A stretch of DNA of 64,000 bases from Tetranychus cinnabarinus (Eukaryota > Arthropoda > Arachnida > Trombidiformes > Tetranychidae), in the NCBI GenBank assembly GCA_022266195.1, contig WHVY01000002.1, positions 15,267,001 to 15,331,000 of the forward strand, given 5' to 3'. Both the position numbers and the translations under genes were made by a program. Below the pieces are notes generated by a model, which was not told the DNA's origin, did no database searches, and worked only from the letters and a program-made list of their open reading frames with translations. The number at the start of each line of letters is the position of its first letter. Position 1 is the stretch's first letter. This document shows, piece after piece, positions 12,291-25,711 of the stretch.

Positions 12291-12935
12291 GTTATACTAA
12301 ACACTGCCAAGTGCAACGCAAACTCAAATAACTGATAGTGAAGATGAAAAATACAAGTGAGGCAACGAGTGAGATTTGAAAGTTGAAAAAAGATGCACAA
12401 GAAGAGAAGCGGAAGAAAAAGTACAAGAAAATGAAAAAGAAACATCTTTTCAAGTCTCTTTCTAATTTTAAAGAATGGGTGAGATGAGGATGAAAATAAT
12501 GATGAAAATGATGAGGATAAAGATGGAAGGAGAGAGAGGAGAAAGAGGGTGAAAAAGAACGAAAAAAAGAAAAAAAAAGTTCACCTTCTTTAGTCTTGTT
12601 ATTATGCATTAAAATAATTCAAGTTATGCGCAACAGCAAACAACAAAAGCAGCATCTACATTAAAGTTTATATTTTATTTTATCTTATTCCAACTCTTCA
12701 AACATATAATTTGAAAGTGAGTATCGATTGGTGAGAAGCATTAATACTCACTCTAAAATGGATTCCCTTACTCACTCCCAGCCTTGTCTTTATCATTCTC
12801 TTTACATTCTCTTCCTTCATCAATTCATCTGAGAAAAAAGAGAAAAAGAAAACTTTTTCTCCCCAAATTTTTCTCTTTTTTTCATCCTTAAAAATGGACG
12901 CCATTTTAATGTCCTTGATGATAATGCTAATGAAA
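12290..12935 (-). repeat. Block A, copy 3 (inverted)
   Basis: This is the reverse complement of block A. The stretch 12570-12910 is almost identical to 5165-5500, while 12310-12480 is diverged and shortened. It contains the intact reverse-strand 68-codon frame at 12698-12904. It ends at about 12935 (the cattatcatca landmark upstream of the frame). Confidence 0.9.
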
Positions 12936-13479
12936 AAAAGAAGTAGCTTTATTGCTCTTTATTTTATCGATGAACACAAAACTCGACTTTATTACAATAA
13001 ACACATTTCAAAAGATTGACTCCAACCAATTCACCTCGAAAAATGTTAATGTTCATGATATTAGCAAAATTATTCACGATTCCTTGAGAAACAGATAATT
13101 AATGTTTCTAAAGTCAGTTCAATATCAACCACCAATAAGAATCTCGATAATATTCACTCCCAGTATTATAATAATTATAATTTAACTCCATTAACATAAT
13201 TTGAGAAATTTTGATAGCTCATTGGAACTCCCAGTTTTAAAAGAACTCCCAGCTAAAACTCAGAAGACAGATTACAAGTTATAATAACTCCTTGTTTTCA
13301 GCATTTCTTTAGTTATAATTATAATATTTTGAATAATAAGTTTATGTTCAACAGGGAAAGTGCTCTATTCGAGCATCAAGTTTTCGAGTTTACTCTTTTG
13401 GAGGAGAATAATTTTAAAATTGAATATCAACTGAAATGAAATTTTAGGCAACAGCTAACGAGTTTTAACCTTCAGCTTG
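12936..13479. other. Spacer between opposed A copies
   Basis: AT-rich, with no recognised gene. It is the central part of a head-to-head inverted repeat formed by copies 3 (12290-12935) and 2 (13660-14430) of block A. Confidence 0.5.
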
Positions 13480-14440
13480 TAATAAAATAATCTAATAAGA
13501 ATATTTTGTTGGAAGAAAATGATTGTTAAAAAAAAGTAACTCAAATAAATGCATTTACGAGTCTTTGGCTTATTTTTACAAATGAATTTAATGCAATAAT
13601 CTAAAAAGGTTTTGTTTACTGATGAGATGAAGAGAAACGTCATTCCTTTCCCTTCCTCTTCTTCATCATCATCGAGGAAATTAAAATCGCGTCCATTTTT
13701 AAGGATGAAAAAAAAGAGAAAAATTTGGGGAGAAAAAGTTTTCTTTTTCTCTTTTTTCTCAGATGAATTGATGAAGGAAGAGAATGTAAAGAGAATGATA
13801 AAGACAAGGCTGGGAGTGAGTAAGGGAATCCATTTTAGAGTGAGTATTAATGCTTCTCACCAATCGATACTCACTTTCAAATTATATGTTTGAAGAGTTG
13901 GAATAAGATAAAATAAAATATAAACTTTAATGTAGATGCTGCTTTTGTTGTTTGCTGTTGCGCATAACTTGAATTATTTTAATGCATAATAACAAGACTA
14001 AAGAAGGTGAACTTTTTTTACTTTTTTTCGCTTTTCTCCCTTTTTTTCGTTCTTTTTCACCCTCTTTCTCCTCTCTCTCTCTCTCTCTCCTTCCATCTTT
14101 ATCCTCATCATTTTCATCATTATTTTCATCCTCATTTCTCTCACTCATTTTACCTTTCAACCTTCTCACTTGCAGAAAGAGAGTTAAAAAGTTTCTTTTT
14201 TCTTTCTTATTCTTTCGCGTTCATTCTCTTTCCTTTTCCCTCTTTCTCTTCTTTCTTTTTTCGTCTTCTCTTGTTTTCCTCATTTTCTTTTCAATCTTCA
14301 ATTTTAAAAGTGTCACTCACTTTTAACTTACTTTGCCTTTACTTGCATTTTTTCATCATCAACATGATTCCATGTGATTTGAGTTTGCGTTCAACTTGGA
14401 CTAATGTTTAGACTAACGAAGCATTTTCATATTTTCCTCA
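13480..14440 (+). repeat. Block A, copy 2 (direct) with diverged 5' flank
   Basis: 13660-14430 is nearly identical to 5140-5905, and 13480-13660 aligns more loosely to about 4960-5140. It contains an expanded CT run (14067-14089) and a frame-disrupted version of the small ORF. Relative to the expected order of the large inverted repeat it sits in the wrong orientation, so it is an extra insertion or inversion. Confidence 0.9.
14067..14089. repeat. (CT)n microsatellite
   Basis: The CT run is longer here than in the otherwise matching copy at about 5556-5565. It is a recent slippage difference between duplicates. Confidence 0.8.
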
Positions 14441-15170
14441 ACGATTGTGTAAATTGAAAAAAGTTCTAACAAGCAAATCTAATTTGATTCTAGAATCAGC
14501 ATCATGATTAAGATCATTCTTCTCACCAGTAAGCGAAAACTTTCAGATGATCAACTTAAATTCATCGCAAAGCAAGCAAATAACTTTACATGCATTTTTT
14601 TGCTATTTTAATTCTACAATTGTAAAATGCTCTTTTCTTTCATCTATGCTGCTTTAAATATCATGAATAGCAATACTTTGGTTTGGCTCGGACAATCATC
14701 ATTCCTCCATCCTTATTCCTGACTCTCTACTCCTTTCTCTTGATATCCACTCGATGGTCCTTTCTTCTCAGGTATTCAAAGATCATGGCCCGATACCAGT
14801 GATTTAACTCAGCACCGCATAAGCCCTTTTGTATTCAGATTGTTACATTCATGCATTTTCATCTTCTTTTAATATTGCAACCTAAAATAAGAACAAAAGT
14901 TTTCTTTAAATCATGCTGATCAAACTTATATCCCTAATCTAAATTGAAATGAACACAAAATTAGACATAAACGAATTTGAGAGTTCCACTTCAAATAGAT
15001 TAAAATGTATTTGAAGAAGTTTGTAAACTGAATTATTGTCAGTATTCAACTGTATTATTAAATACATTTAGCGTGAATCTACTTATTATTATATTTACCA
15101 CGATGGAAACTTCTATTCAACTAAACATGAGACAGTTTTCTTTTGCTTAAATTATAATTTTATTTTACTT
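14441..15170. other. Unique intergenic spacer
   Basis: No gene or repeat is recognised, apart from weak similarity of 15120-15170 to the reverse complement of 4721-4775. Confidence 0.5.
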
Positions 15171-17561
15171 TCCATGCAAATGTTAATATCTTGGAATCAT
15201 AATTATTATAAACATTCTTCTATAAAATTTAACTGGGAGTTTAAAATCATTATTATAATTACTTCATTCATTATTATTATTAGTTTGTCAAGAATTTCAT
15301 TGGAAGTTCAAGTGATATTCTTGGTTGGTTAAAGATAATGATGATGATGGTGATGATAATAGTGGAAATGATAAGAAAATTGAAAAATACTATTAAGATA
15401 TTTAAGTTTAAGTGTTTTTTAATGCATTTTATCTGTTTCAAAGATGCAAAACTAGGAATTGTTAACAATTTAAGGAATGAAGAAGGAGAAGAAAAAGAAG
15501 AATGGAAAATAAGAAAATGAAGTAAAAATTATAATAATGTGTATCATTAGTGTTGGCTGAAGATGAAGATGAAAAGGAAGGAAATAAGAAGATGATGATG
15601 AAAGTTGAAAGATAGAAAATTGGAATAGAAAATGATGAGAAAATAATTGCATTGAGCATGAAAGTAAATTAACATAATTAACATAATCATACTCGAATTT
15701 AACCCGTTAACTTTACCTCTTTCTCCTCCCTTCACCATTCACATCCTCCTCCAGTTTTATTCCTCCTCCTTCATCATTATCATCATAATCATTCCCATCA
15801 TTATCTATAATATTGTATTTTTTGAGAAGTTCTGTTCTTTGCCATTTGCCAATGAAAAAGAGTTCAGATCTTGGTAAAGTTTCATTTGATAGATGATGAA
15901 CTATAGCCAAAATTTATGCAAATTATATCAAATTTTGACAAAAGAAAATTCGATCCAAGGTAACTCAAAGAATTTTGTAAAACTTCAACCGATTAACTTC
16001 AAGTTTCGTCAAGAAATAACTAAGCAAAGACCAGATACTTTTCGTTATTCAGTTTATCCTCATGATACTCGACCATTTCGGTAAGAATTGGATATTTGAG
16101 TTCAAAAGACCAGAAGACCAACCAATGTTTGACTAAGAGACTTGCATGTTTAAAGTTTTCATCATTATAAATGCAGGATAATATTGAACTGATACTGAAA
16201 AATTTATGAATATTTTCTTCATTCTTTATTCGTACCATTAGTTGAGAGGTTAAATTTTTAATGTTGATAAAAGATGAAGGATGAAGCTATTTTAGAGACA
16301 ATATTATTGGTTAACAATCATCAAGCAAATTATTATTATTATTCAAATTATAAATAAATGTTAATCACAATGAATTATAATAATGATGAAGTTAATGTTA
16401 TTGATTAACATATTTAGATTAACCAATTTAACCAATCAGCTTGCGTTCAACTTATATGCAAATGTCGACGAAGATGAACTCTACAGAATTCAATCCTTTG
16501 ATTATCATATTTCATGAAAAAGTTATTTTCATTTTCATCTTCTTTAGACTTGGCTTTACATAAACTTGTGAGGTAATAAGAAAGAATCTTAAAGATGGCG
16601 GAAACTATAAGAATATTTATATTGAAATAAGAATGATGAGAACAGGGAATGAAGATGATCATCATGATGATGATGATTGGTGGGATGAAGGTGGGAGGTT
16701 ATTGTGAATCTTTTGACTTCTTTTTTTTTCTTCACAAGAATGTTTCTTTATCAGAATTTCCTTCATTTTTTCTCTCTTCTTTTTTTGTGCCTTGCTTCTG
16801 TTATAAAGATTCATTTCAATGGAAACAAGTTCAATGATAATGATAATAATGACAATGAGAATGAATGATGATAATGATAAGAATTATCATGTTTATGGTA
16901 ACGAGAAACTGAGTCAGTTTCATTGGTAAATAAGATGATGATGAGAATGATGGTGATGAAGGATGGAAACAAGATGACAGATTAATAAAATGAAGAAAAA
17001 AGAATGGAACAAAATGCGAATTGAATTTGGAAATTCGATCACTTTTAGTCTTTATTTTATTCTCATTCTCATGGTTATTCTTATGGTCATTTTCATAGCA
17101 TTTTCATGCTCATCATTTCCATCATTTTACTTTTTTATTATATTTTTCTCTACATTTTTCTAGAAAATTTCTGCTTGATTTAATCAAATGTAAGTTCATT
17201 TGATTGTTGGTCAAACTAATGACACTCTTATACTTTTATTATCACTGAATGGAAACTAAAGTTTTAAACAATCGAATGAAAAGTGAAAAGAATTAAATTT
17301 TCTTCTTTCGATTATAATTTCATCTTTTTGAGCCTCAAGGGTTTCATCAATAATAATTACAGGCAAATGGTTAGTTGGATGAAGGACAGTGGAATATAAT
17401 TGCATGAAGAATGGAAGTGAGAAGAAAAGCGGAATTCATTGAACTTGACTGATCTTTTTGTTTTTGTACTTAAAATGAGCATCAATGAAATGCACAGATA
17501 AGAGTAAAAAGATGAGAAAAATGTATATTTTTCTAGTTTGGTTGCTTCAATTCATAATAAC
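15171..17561 (-). repeat. Large inverted repeat IR1, right arm
   Basis: This is the reverse complement of 2741-4720, nearly identical outside one insert. Block C (about 15800-16240) is present here, partly present at about 10955-11200 and absent from the left arm. Similarity to the 7695-8360 copy continues outward to about 17660. Confidence 0.9.
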
Positions 17562-17919
17562 GGTCAAAAAGCAGAATCTTCATGAACAACTCATGTATCA
17601 TCGTTGCAAATCAAATCAGGAAATCTTAGCATCTTATTGCAGCTGAAATATCCTTACGTGTCTTTGATTAGATCCGATAGCAAGTTCTAATAAAGTTCGA
17701 ATTCCATCGAGAAATTGCAGATTATTTGGTGTACTCATTATCAGTCGAGTTTTCATAAAACTTCTCTAATAAATAACGTACGGTTAATGAGCATCTTTTT
17801 GTTATTAATGGTTATCAATAGCTCAAACTGATGGATATTGAAAAACGTTTACATCTAACAAAGTAGGAATCGAGGTATCGTTTGCAGTTCACGCATTATC
17901 ATCGATAGTCCGATTTGTT

Positions 17920-18950
17920 GAAGATCACTGCAATTAGGCGAAGACTCTGATACATAAAACGGAAGAAAATAGCAATGCTCGTAACCGTGATGGCAATGTT
18001 TGATGTCGATCCAGTGTTTATGCGTTTAATGTTCATATGTTCAACTTTTCGAAGCTTATTTTACAATATCTTGCAAAAAGAAGCAACATTCATAACCAAA
18101 ATGTTCATGAGATTCGGTTACTAATCATCTAATTCGTTGATCACAAACTTATACATGAAAGACTTATCAGATTCTAAGAAACTAAGACAATACAAACGAG
18201 TGTAATTTCATGGTTTCCACAGAACCATTTCTGTAAGGTTAACTTGCTTCAAATTTTCTTTTACCGTCTTTTCACTCTCCATCGAAAGTTTATATCGTAT
18301 AAGTGTGAATTGAACATTTGCATCTTTTAACTGTCTAATAATCAAACACCATTGATCTGCTGGTTGTAGATTTGACAGTTTGTCTTTCCCTTCACTGTAA
18401 AAGCTAAGTTCGACACTCTAATGTCGGAAAGCTTTCATGTATAAAACTGAAGAAACTATCAATACTCGCCAATTCATCAATCTACTTAGCGATCATAATT
18501 TGTCATTGTTTTTGTCTTACCTTAGTTGCAACGAAAATTGCATCAAACTGAATTGAGTTCTTACTCCTAAATAAATCAACTTTTACCAGTGAAACCAGCC
18601 AAAAACTGATTAACATACCAACTGAACGGCAACAAGGATGTTCTTGAACAGAGACTAAAAGCAAGACATCGATCTAATTGAACCAAACGCGTTTGGCAGC
18701 AAAATTGAAAATGAAAGCAACAAATGAAGCTCATCTAAGATTGTAAATTGTTGGCTAATAATCAATTGTGTAGGATGAATTATAATAGATTTAAATTACA
18801 ATTAAGTTTAACATAAAACAAAACTAAACTTGTAATCGCAATTACAAATGTAAATCAATGTTGAGTCAACAATTAGCACACAATCAGCAACCAAAAACAG
18901 TATTAATGGACACTTTGAATTAGCATAAAACCCGACTGTAAATGCGATTT
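17920..18950 (+). repeat. Decayed direct duplication R1, copy 1
   Basis: Matches 24313-25711 in the same orientation with scattered substitutions and indels. Landmarks are cataaaacggaagaaaa, taccgtcttttcactctcc, accaactgaacggcaac and attagcataaaacccgac. Copy 2 carries about 170 bp extra (about 25395-25565). A related monomer follows at 18958-19150. Frames are broken throughout. Old transposon or retroelement remains are the simplest reading, but no protein domain is visible. Confidence 0.85.
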
Positions 18951-18957
18951 AGGCGTT

Positions 18958-19150
18958 ATATAATATTACTTTCTTTTTGACTTTTCATTGAAAGTTTTAA
19001 ATATTATATTGTATAATATAAGTGTGAATCGGAAACGTTTGAATATGAGTTCTTTTGACTCGATAATAATCAAAATCGATCTAAAGTTTGTCGATATGCA
19101 TTTTCCAGTAACTGTAAAAGCTTAATTCAACACTCTATTGGCAAACTGAG
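18958..19150 (+). repeat. Internal related monomer of R1
   Basis: Resembles 18230-18420: a cttttcattgaaag-like start, then ataagtgtgaat, then a shared actgtaaaagctta end followed by caacactct. It is more diverged than the two long copies are from each other. Confidence 0.65.
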
Positions 19151-22100
19151 CCCTTTTTAATTATTAACTTTGTTGTTAATTATTATGTTTTGTTGTCTTT
19201 AACCTGTTCACTTATCAACTGATGTCCTTTGAATATCAAAAAGATTCACGAATAGTGCCAGTTATCAGGTTGATCTGATTTAAATATTAATCTCTGTTGT
19301 TGCTTTATGAATACTGTCAATGTATTAGATGCTCTCATAACATTGAGTCTCGAGATGAAAAGCGATCCATTTAGACTGTTTAGCTTCAAGGCTTTCAACC
19401 AACTCCCAGTGCTGCAATGACCAATTCGCCACGATAATTGCTAAAATGAAAGACAGCCTAACAAGATTAATAGCTGACTGTCTCATTCAAACAAAGTCAG
19501 TGTTTAGAGCAACACATTTGTACAAGTTATAATCGTAAATCACCTTCAAATAGTCGATCACCTAAGAAAACTTGGAGTTTGTTCAATGTAATATCACTAG
19601 TTAACCAGTTAAAGTACAGATGGCAGTTGAAGTTTGCTAACTTAATTTTTGCTTAAAAAACTCGTTTATGGTTCCAACCCAAGCTATCATCAAATCATGT
19701 CGGCATATTATTAATGACCCTTAATCACTGCAAAATGACCAACCATTTTCAATTGAAACACCGAAAATTTACTTGCAGCTCAATGTAAGCTAAAAATAAA
19801 TTTTGAGAAGTTAAACAAAAAGTTAAGCCAAAGAATCCCAAAAGCACCAAAAAGACTAACCACTCATTGAAGATGAAACAATGAAGAAGCAAGACATCAA
19901 TTTTTCCAACAAAAATGATGCACAAATTTTTGTATAAAATGAATGTTGCTTTTCTGGTAAAATGTGAAAATATTTCGCAGCATTCCTTGTAACAATAATA
20001 TAATCATGAAAAGATCAGTTTAATTGATTGTTTTACTTTCGTTTTCAATTGCGTTTCATTTGCAAAGCAATTAATTGACGCCTGTCACCGTGGATCATTC
20101 AAAGTGTATCATCTCTAAAGAAAAGTTTATTCAATTGGAAAAAGGTGTTACAGATCACGTTGAAATGACGAGAAATTATCTTCTCAATTGGCGATTCTCT
20201 TTTAGAAGGTAAAGGAAAACAAAGAAAATAATAGGTAAAAATTGATTGAAAGAATGGAAAAGATGAGGCAAAATGTTAACTACATGGGTCATTTGGTTGG
20301 TTGGGGAAGATATGCTGATAACTATTCATTTACCAGCATAAAAATGAAGATGAAGAATAACGATTAACATGATTATCATGATAATTTCAGTTGATACATA
20401 ATTAATAGCTTATAGTATTTTAAGGTTCACAATATTTCCTGTTCAACTCAACCTTCATGCCTTTTTATCCGTCAAAAGTTGACTTTGCATTTCTCATCAT
20501 TTTCTTGTTTTTCTTGCTTTTTTGTTCATAATTTTGAGTTTCTCTCAATTACAGGTAACAATGGTAACATTTATAATGATAGAGACGAAACTAGAAATCA
20601 TAATGGATGAATTAAAGAGAAAAGAAAATCAAAAGAAGAAATTAAACGAAGAAGAAATAATTGCTAATATTGCAATGAAACCAAACAATGAGGGTCAGTT
20701 TCGCATTCAAGCTTCATTTGGGTTTCTTTTAATTTCACTTCTTGCTTCTCAATTGGAATCGACTTTGATTTCATTCCTTTTAATGAGACAATAGACTGAT
20801 TTGGTTCGTTAAAAAGTATCAAAAATGCAAATGGCTCAGTAATAATGCAAGAATTGCAGACGTGACCATAAAGTAGCGACTCTTATAACTTTTATTTTGA
20901 TATCTTTAGTCTGTATATTGATGTAGCAAAAGAAGTGGAAGTTATTGAAATTTTGTAAGCAGAACAAACGTTTCTTGGAGTGTTCTTCATGCAGAAATCA
21001 TGGCTTTTAAATTTAAACAAACTCAGTTTATTTGCTTGGATTCTACTTTATTTATGGCATGAGCAAGATCGTTTAAAACGGTTGGTAATACGAAAAATGT
21101 TAATATTCTTAGTCTCAATTTGTTGGGTTGAATTGCAAGTGTTGATATTAATTGTTTTCTCATTCGATTGGTGCAGTTTAGATCGCAATGAAGATCCTTA
21201 AACTTTTTCTGTCAAGTTGTTCTGAGAGACAATTGACAAAATATTCATAAGTAAATGTAACTCGGAACCTTGGTCTTGTAGAAATGATTATCAAAACGAA
21301 ACTTGGACAAATTTGCAGCAGTCGTGCATCTGAAGATTGTATCTAACTGAAATTGAGACAATCGAAAGTCATGCAAATAGCAATTACTAGACTTCATTTT
21401 ATTTCAATTGCTTCGAGTAACTCACTCACTGGTTTCTTTCTAACTTTTTATCAATCTTTATGCTCGTTAGAAGCCTTTTTTGACCATCTCAAGAATGATC
21501 CATAAGTAAAGTCGTTCAGCTTGACTCCATAGTTTAACTTATAGACTTTATTTCAGATCATTACAGATTTTCAGACAATCTTATTGTTAAATGTTTTAAA
21601 ATGAACTTGAAAATTTCTCTGATCTTGAAATGCAATATACAAGAGTTCTTTATCGATTAGGAAACGACTTGAAATCGATTCATTGTGTCTGTTAGTTTCT
21701 CTCAAAACTAACTAAAGAAATGTCAAGCCTCATGTCAAAACTCAAATCGCAACTAAATTCACTGGCTTCTGTTTCAGCTTGAAAAGCACTAAAATATAAT
21801 AATACGAGTACGATGTTTCGATTGGAATCAAATGTTTGCATCATACAATATATCAAAGCATTCACAACTTTATTCAAGAAAAACCTTTCAGATTTGATCA
21901 ATTACATTGTAAAGTAGTTAGTTTACACTAGCAAAAGCAGAAACTGATTCAAACAAAGTCAGTATTTCAACAATTACTCGTGCAAACGTTCAAAAAACTA
22001 AGCAAAGAAACAAATGAATCCATGCTGCATCCACGGCTGAATTCACCTCAAAATGCGTATAAAATATCTTTGTATAACATCATTCAGTGTCAAAAATAGA

Positions 22101-24312
22101 GCACTTTGTATCAACAGAACTCTCAAAATCCCTTTAAACTCTAATATGCTGCAAAAGTATCGTCAAAAGTCAATCCGTCCAAAACCCAAAACTCATTAGC
22201 ATTTGTTCGCCTTCATTTCCATCCCTTATGCACAACTTCAACCATTTAACCATCGATTAATTGTTAAATTATTCAACAAATTTGTCTCGAGGAAAGTGTT
22301 GCAAAAATGAAATTAACAGATTGAAAGAGCGCAAAGTCGATCAACACTTTGAAATGACACCAAACAACTCAATTTGACTGTTACAATCAGCTTATTGTCA
22401 AGGAAAAGTCATTACAAATGGACGAGAAACAGAGTTTGCCTGTGAAAAAATGCATTTTAATCTTTCAGCTAAGAATACATTTGCTTGAGCAAAAAAGTAT
22501 CATTAATGTTATTATTTTTTTATCCATTATTATTATGAGTTTGTTTGCTCTTTTCCTATCCAATAATGATAATAACTCAACACTGATATTTCAGATTGAA
22601 TCAGTTAATTGAAAAATAGTGGTTTCAAAAGACTATCCAGAATGTTTAATTCGAGAAGCCAAAATGATTAATGATTTACTTCTCTTTATTTTCATCATCA
22701 TCATTTCTTCTCTTTCTCTTTGCTCTTCATCTTTCCATTTTCTTCTCTCTTAATCATTCTTTTGTAAACTCTATTTAAGTGAAAAGGAAAGAGAAAAGTA
22801 TATTTCTCTGTCTTCATCATCATCATTATTCTCTGAAAAAACTTCATTTCCAACATTGAACATTAAAAATTCTGCAAACAAACATTTTTTCTCCTCACTT
22901 TCCTTCAAACAAAACTGTTTCACATCTCAACATCTTTCTCCTTCTCATCATCTCGCTCATCATCAACATTTTCATAATCTTGATATTATAATCATTAACT
23001 TATGAATCTATCCTTTTCACGTTAATAACATCTTATCATTATCATAGTTGCTACAATAAAAGTCATAACCATTCTTCACCTTCCAAGCAACTTATTATTT
23101 TATCTTCATCTGCCTTCTCAGTTCAACATCTTTTACTCTTTATTATCATGCTTAATCACTCCACTCTGTTGGAGTACAACAACTAAAGATGCTTTCATCG
23201 TTTCACATATTTCACTTTCATTTCCTTGCAATTCAATAAAATAATGAAAAGTTAAACTTTTCACGATTATTCAGAAACAGTTGATTTTCAATGAAATTTA
23301 GCGTTCATTGAGAAAATATTGATCCAAGATTGAACTACAATTTGAGGAAAGTTACATTTTTGAGCGAGAATTGAGATTTTAGGAGTTGGTTATTTTACGC
23401 AAGAATATGCAACGAATTGAACCTTTGGTTGATTCGAGTGGATATAATAATGGTTAAGTGATTCTTTTAGGTAAAGATTCATCTTTTTCTCCTTTGTTGG
23501 TTCTTCATCTTATCCAAGAGTAAAAACAATGATAATTGGGCGAAAAACACCCAACTACTGGAGTTATGCTAATAGAGTTATGATAATTCAAACGAAAGGC
23601 GAATAAACATAAACAGTGATTGCATTATTTACAACTAATGTTGTCTTTGGTCAACTGCATGTCAACTTACGAGACTTACTAATAAAAAATTTCCTTTCCA
23701 CTTATCCATATTCATTATTTGCCTGCAAAATATGGATTGTGAAAAGTTCCATATTCATTCTTCCTTTCATCATTATTATGAGACACTTTTCTTCCTCCTC
23801 TGCATGTTACATTCAAAATTTCTCGATCAAAAGATGGACTCTCTGTTCCATTCAATGCAAAGCTAAAATGCTCATTGCAATCAAATAATGATTCAGATCA
23901 GAGGTGTATGCGTATTTAGTCTTTTTGTGACAGAGAAACGAGCATATTTGTACATTCGTTTCTTTATTTCTGAAAATTTAAAACCCCTCCAATTACTGCT
24001 GATATTCGTAGTTAGTGTGAGAAATACTCATTAGCGTTACTTATTCTAAGAAGACTGCAATTCATGGATTCAGTAACTCATTAATTGCTCAGCTTATACA
24101 CCATGATTAACTTGTACTTCAGCTTGATTCTGCATCCTCTTCAGCATGATCCATGATTTTGATATTACTGTTAAAATGATCACCTTTTGCATGATTTCTG
24201 ATCTTTTGATGGTTTTCGTAAAATGGTGAGCTGCTCTCTAATAAACTTCTAACATCGATCATGATGGAAGAACAACCATTCGCAGCTCAAAGTTATAATA
24301 TCATCAGAAGTT
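19151..24312. other. Intergenic region with no supported gene
   Basis: Open frames reach 90 codons (20522-20794 and 23616-23888, forward) but are unrecognised and compositionally biased. Pyrimidine-rich TCATCATC sequence dominates at 22680-23160. The stretches 19200-19800 and 20950-22400 look like old unique or TE-derived DNA. No RNA gene was recognised. Confidence 0.5.
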
Positions 24313-25711
24313 TAAAGATCATTGCAATTAACTGATAGATGAAGACTCTTTTACATAAAACGGAAAAAAACAACAATGCTCGTCTCTGTGATTGCAATGT
24401 TTGATGTCGATTCAGTGTTTATACGTGTAATAGTAATATGTTCAAGCTGTCGAAGCTCATTTTACAATATTTTGCAAACAGAATCAACATTTATTACCAA
24501 AATATAATCTGATACTATGTCTTTGTATGCATTCGTCTTGAAAGAATCATTCAAACCTTTGAATAAAAGATGCTATTCAGCAATAGTCGGTTATTAATTG
24601 TGATTGTTTCTTTTCATTTAGCTAATTTTCCTTCCTAATGAACCTTTATTTACTATTAAAAGTTATATATTGCTCTTTGTTGCTTCGTTATAAGCATTTT
24701 GTATTATATCAATAAGAATATGCGCTCAAAAGGGTTGAATAAGATCACTTAATCGACAATATTTTCAAGTTAAAAGGCTTTATCGCTCAGAGAATGATGT
24801 AAAATGATATTATAAAGAACACGCATCTAACTATTACCAAAAATTGAAATGCATAGACTAATATTGCGTTTAACAGCGCTCTTCATCAGATTCTAAGTAA
24901 CTAAATCAATACAAACGAGTGCAATATCATGATTTCCACATTACCAGTCCTGTAAGGCTAACTTGCTTCAAATTCTCTTTTACCGTCTTTTTACTTTCCA
25001 TCGAAAGTTTATATCATATAAGTGTGAATTGAACATTTGCATCTTTTGACTGGCTAACAATCAAACAGCATTGATCTAGTGTTTATCGATATGCACTTTC
25101 CGCGATCATAATTTGTCATTGCTTTTTCCCGTCTTAATTGCAACACAAATTAAATCAAACTGAATTGAGTTCCTACTTCAAAATGAATCAACTTTGACCA
25201 GTGAAGCCAACTAAAAACTGATTAACATACCAACTGAACGGCAACAAGGATGCACTTGAATAGAGACTAAAACCAAGACATCGATCTAATTGAACCAAAC
25301 GCGTTTGGCAGCCAAATTGCAAATGAAGGCAACAAATGAAGCTCATCTAAAATTGTAAATTGTGGGCTAATAATCAATTGTGTAGGATGAATTATAATAG
25401 ATTAAAATTGATGAGAATAATTATCAAGCAAAATAAAGAAATGTTTCCCAGTAATTACACATGAAGAGACTTACCAACAAAGAGCAAACTATTGCCTCTT
25501 TGAGCCTCATTCAGCTAATCAATTTGATCGTCTTACAATTAAATTACACTTAATGGGAAGGAATAAAGTTTAACATAAAACAAAACTAAACTTGTAATCG
25601 CAATTACAAATGTAAATCAATGTTAAGTCAACAATTAGCACACAATCGGCAACCAAAAACAGTATTAATGAACACATTAAATTAGCATAAAACCCGACTG
25701 TAAATGCGATT
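24313..25711 (+). repeat. Decayed direct duplication R1, copy 2
   Basis: Direct counterpart of 17920-18950. Within it, 24480-24890 and 25395-25565 are extra relative to copy 1, so one copy has gained or the other lost these stretches. No intact reading frame is seen. Confidence 0.85.

Noticed and set aside
20522..20794. Forward 90-codon frame with a lysine-rich middle
   Set aside because: The start lies in a pyrimidine tract, the K/E-rich part follows a purine run, and no homologue is recognised.
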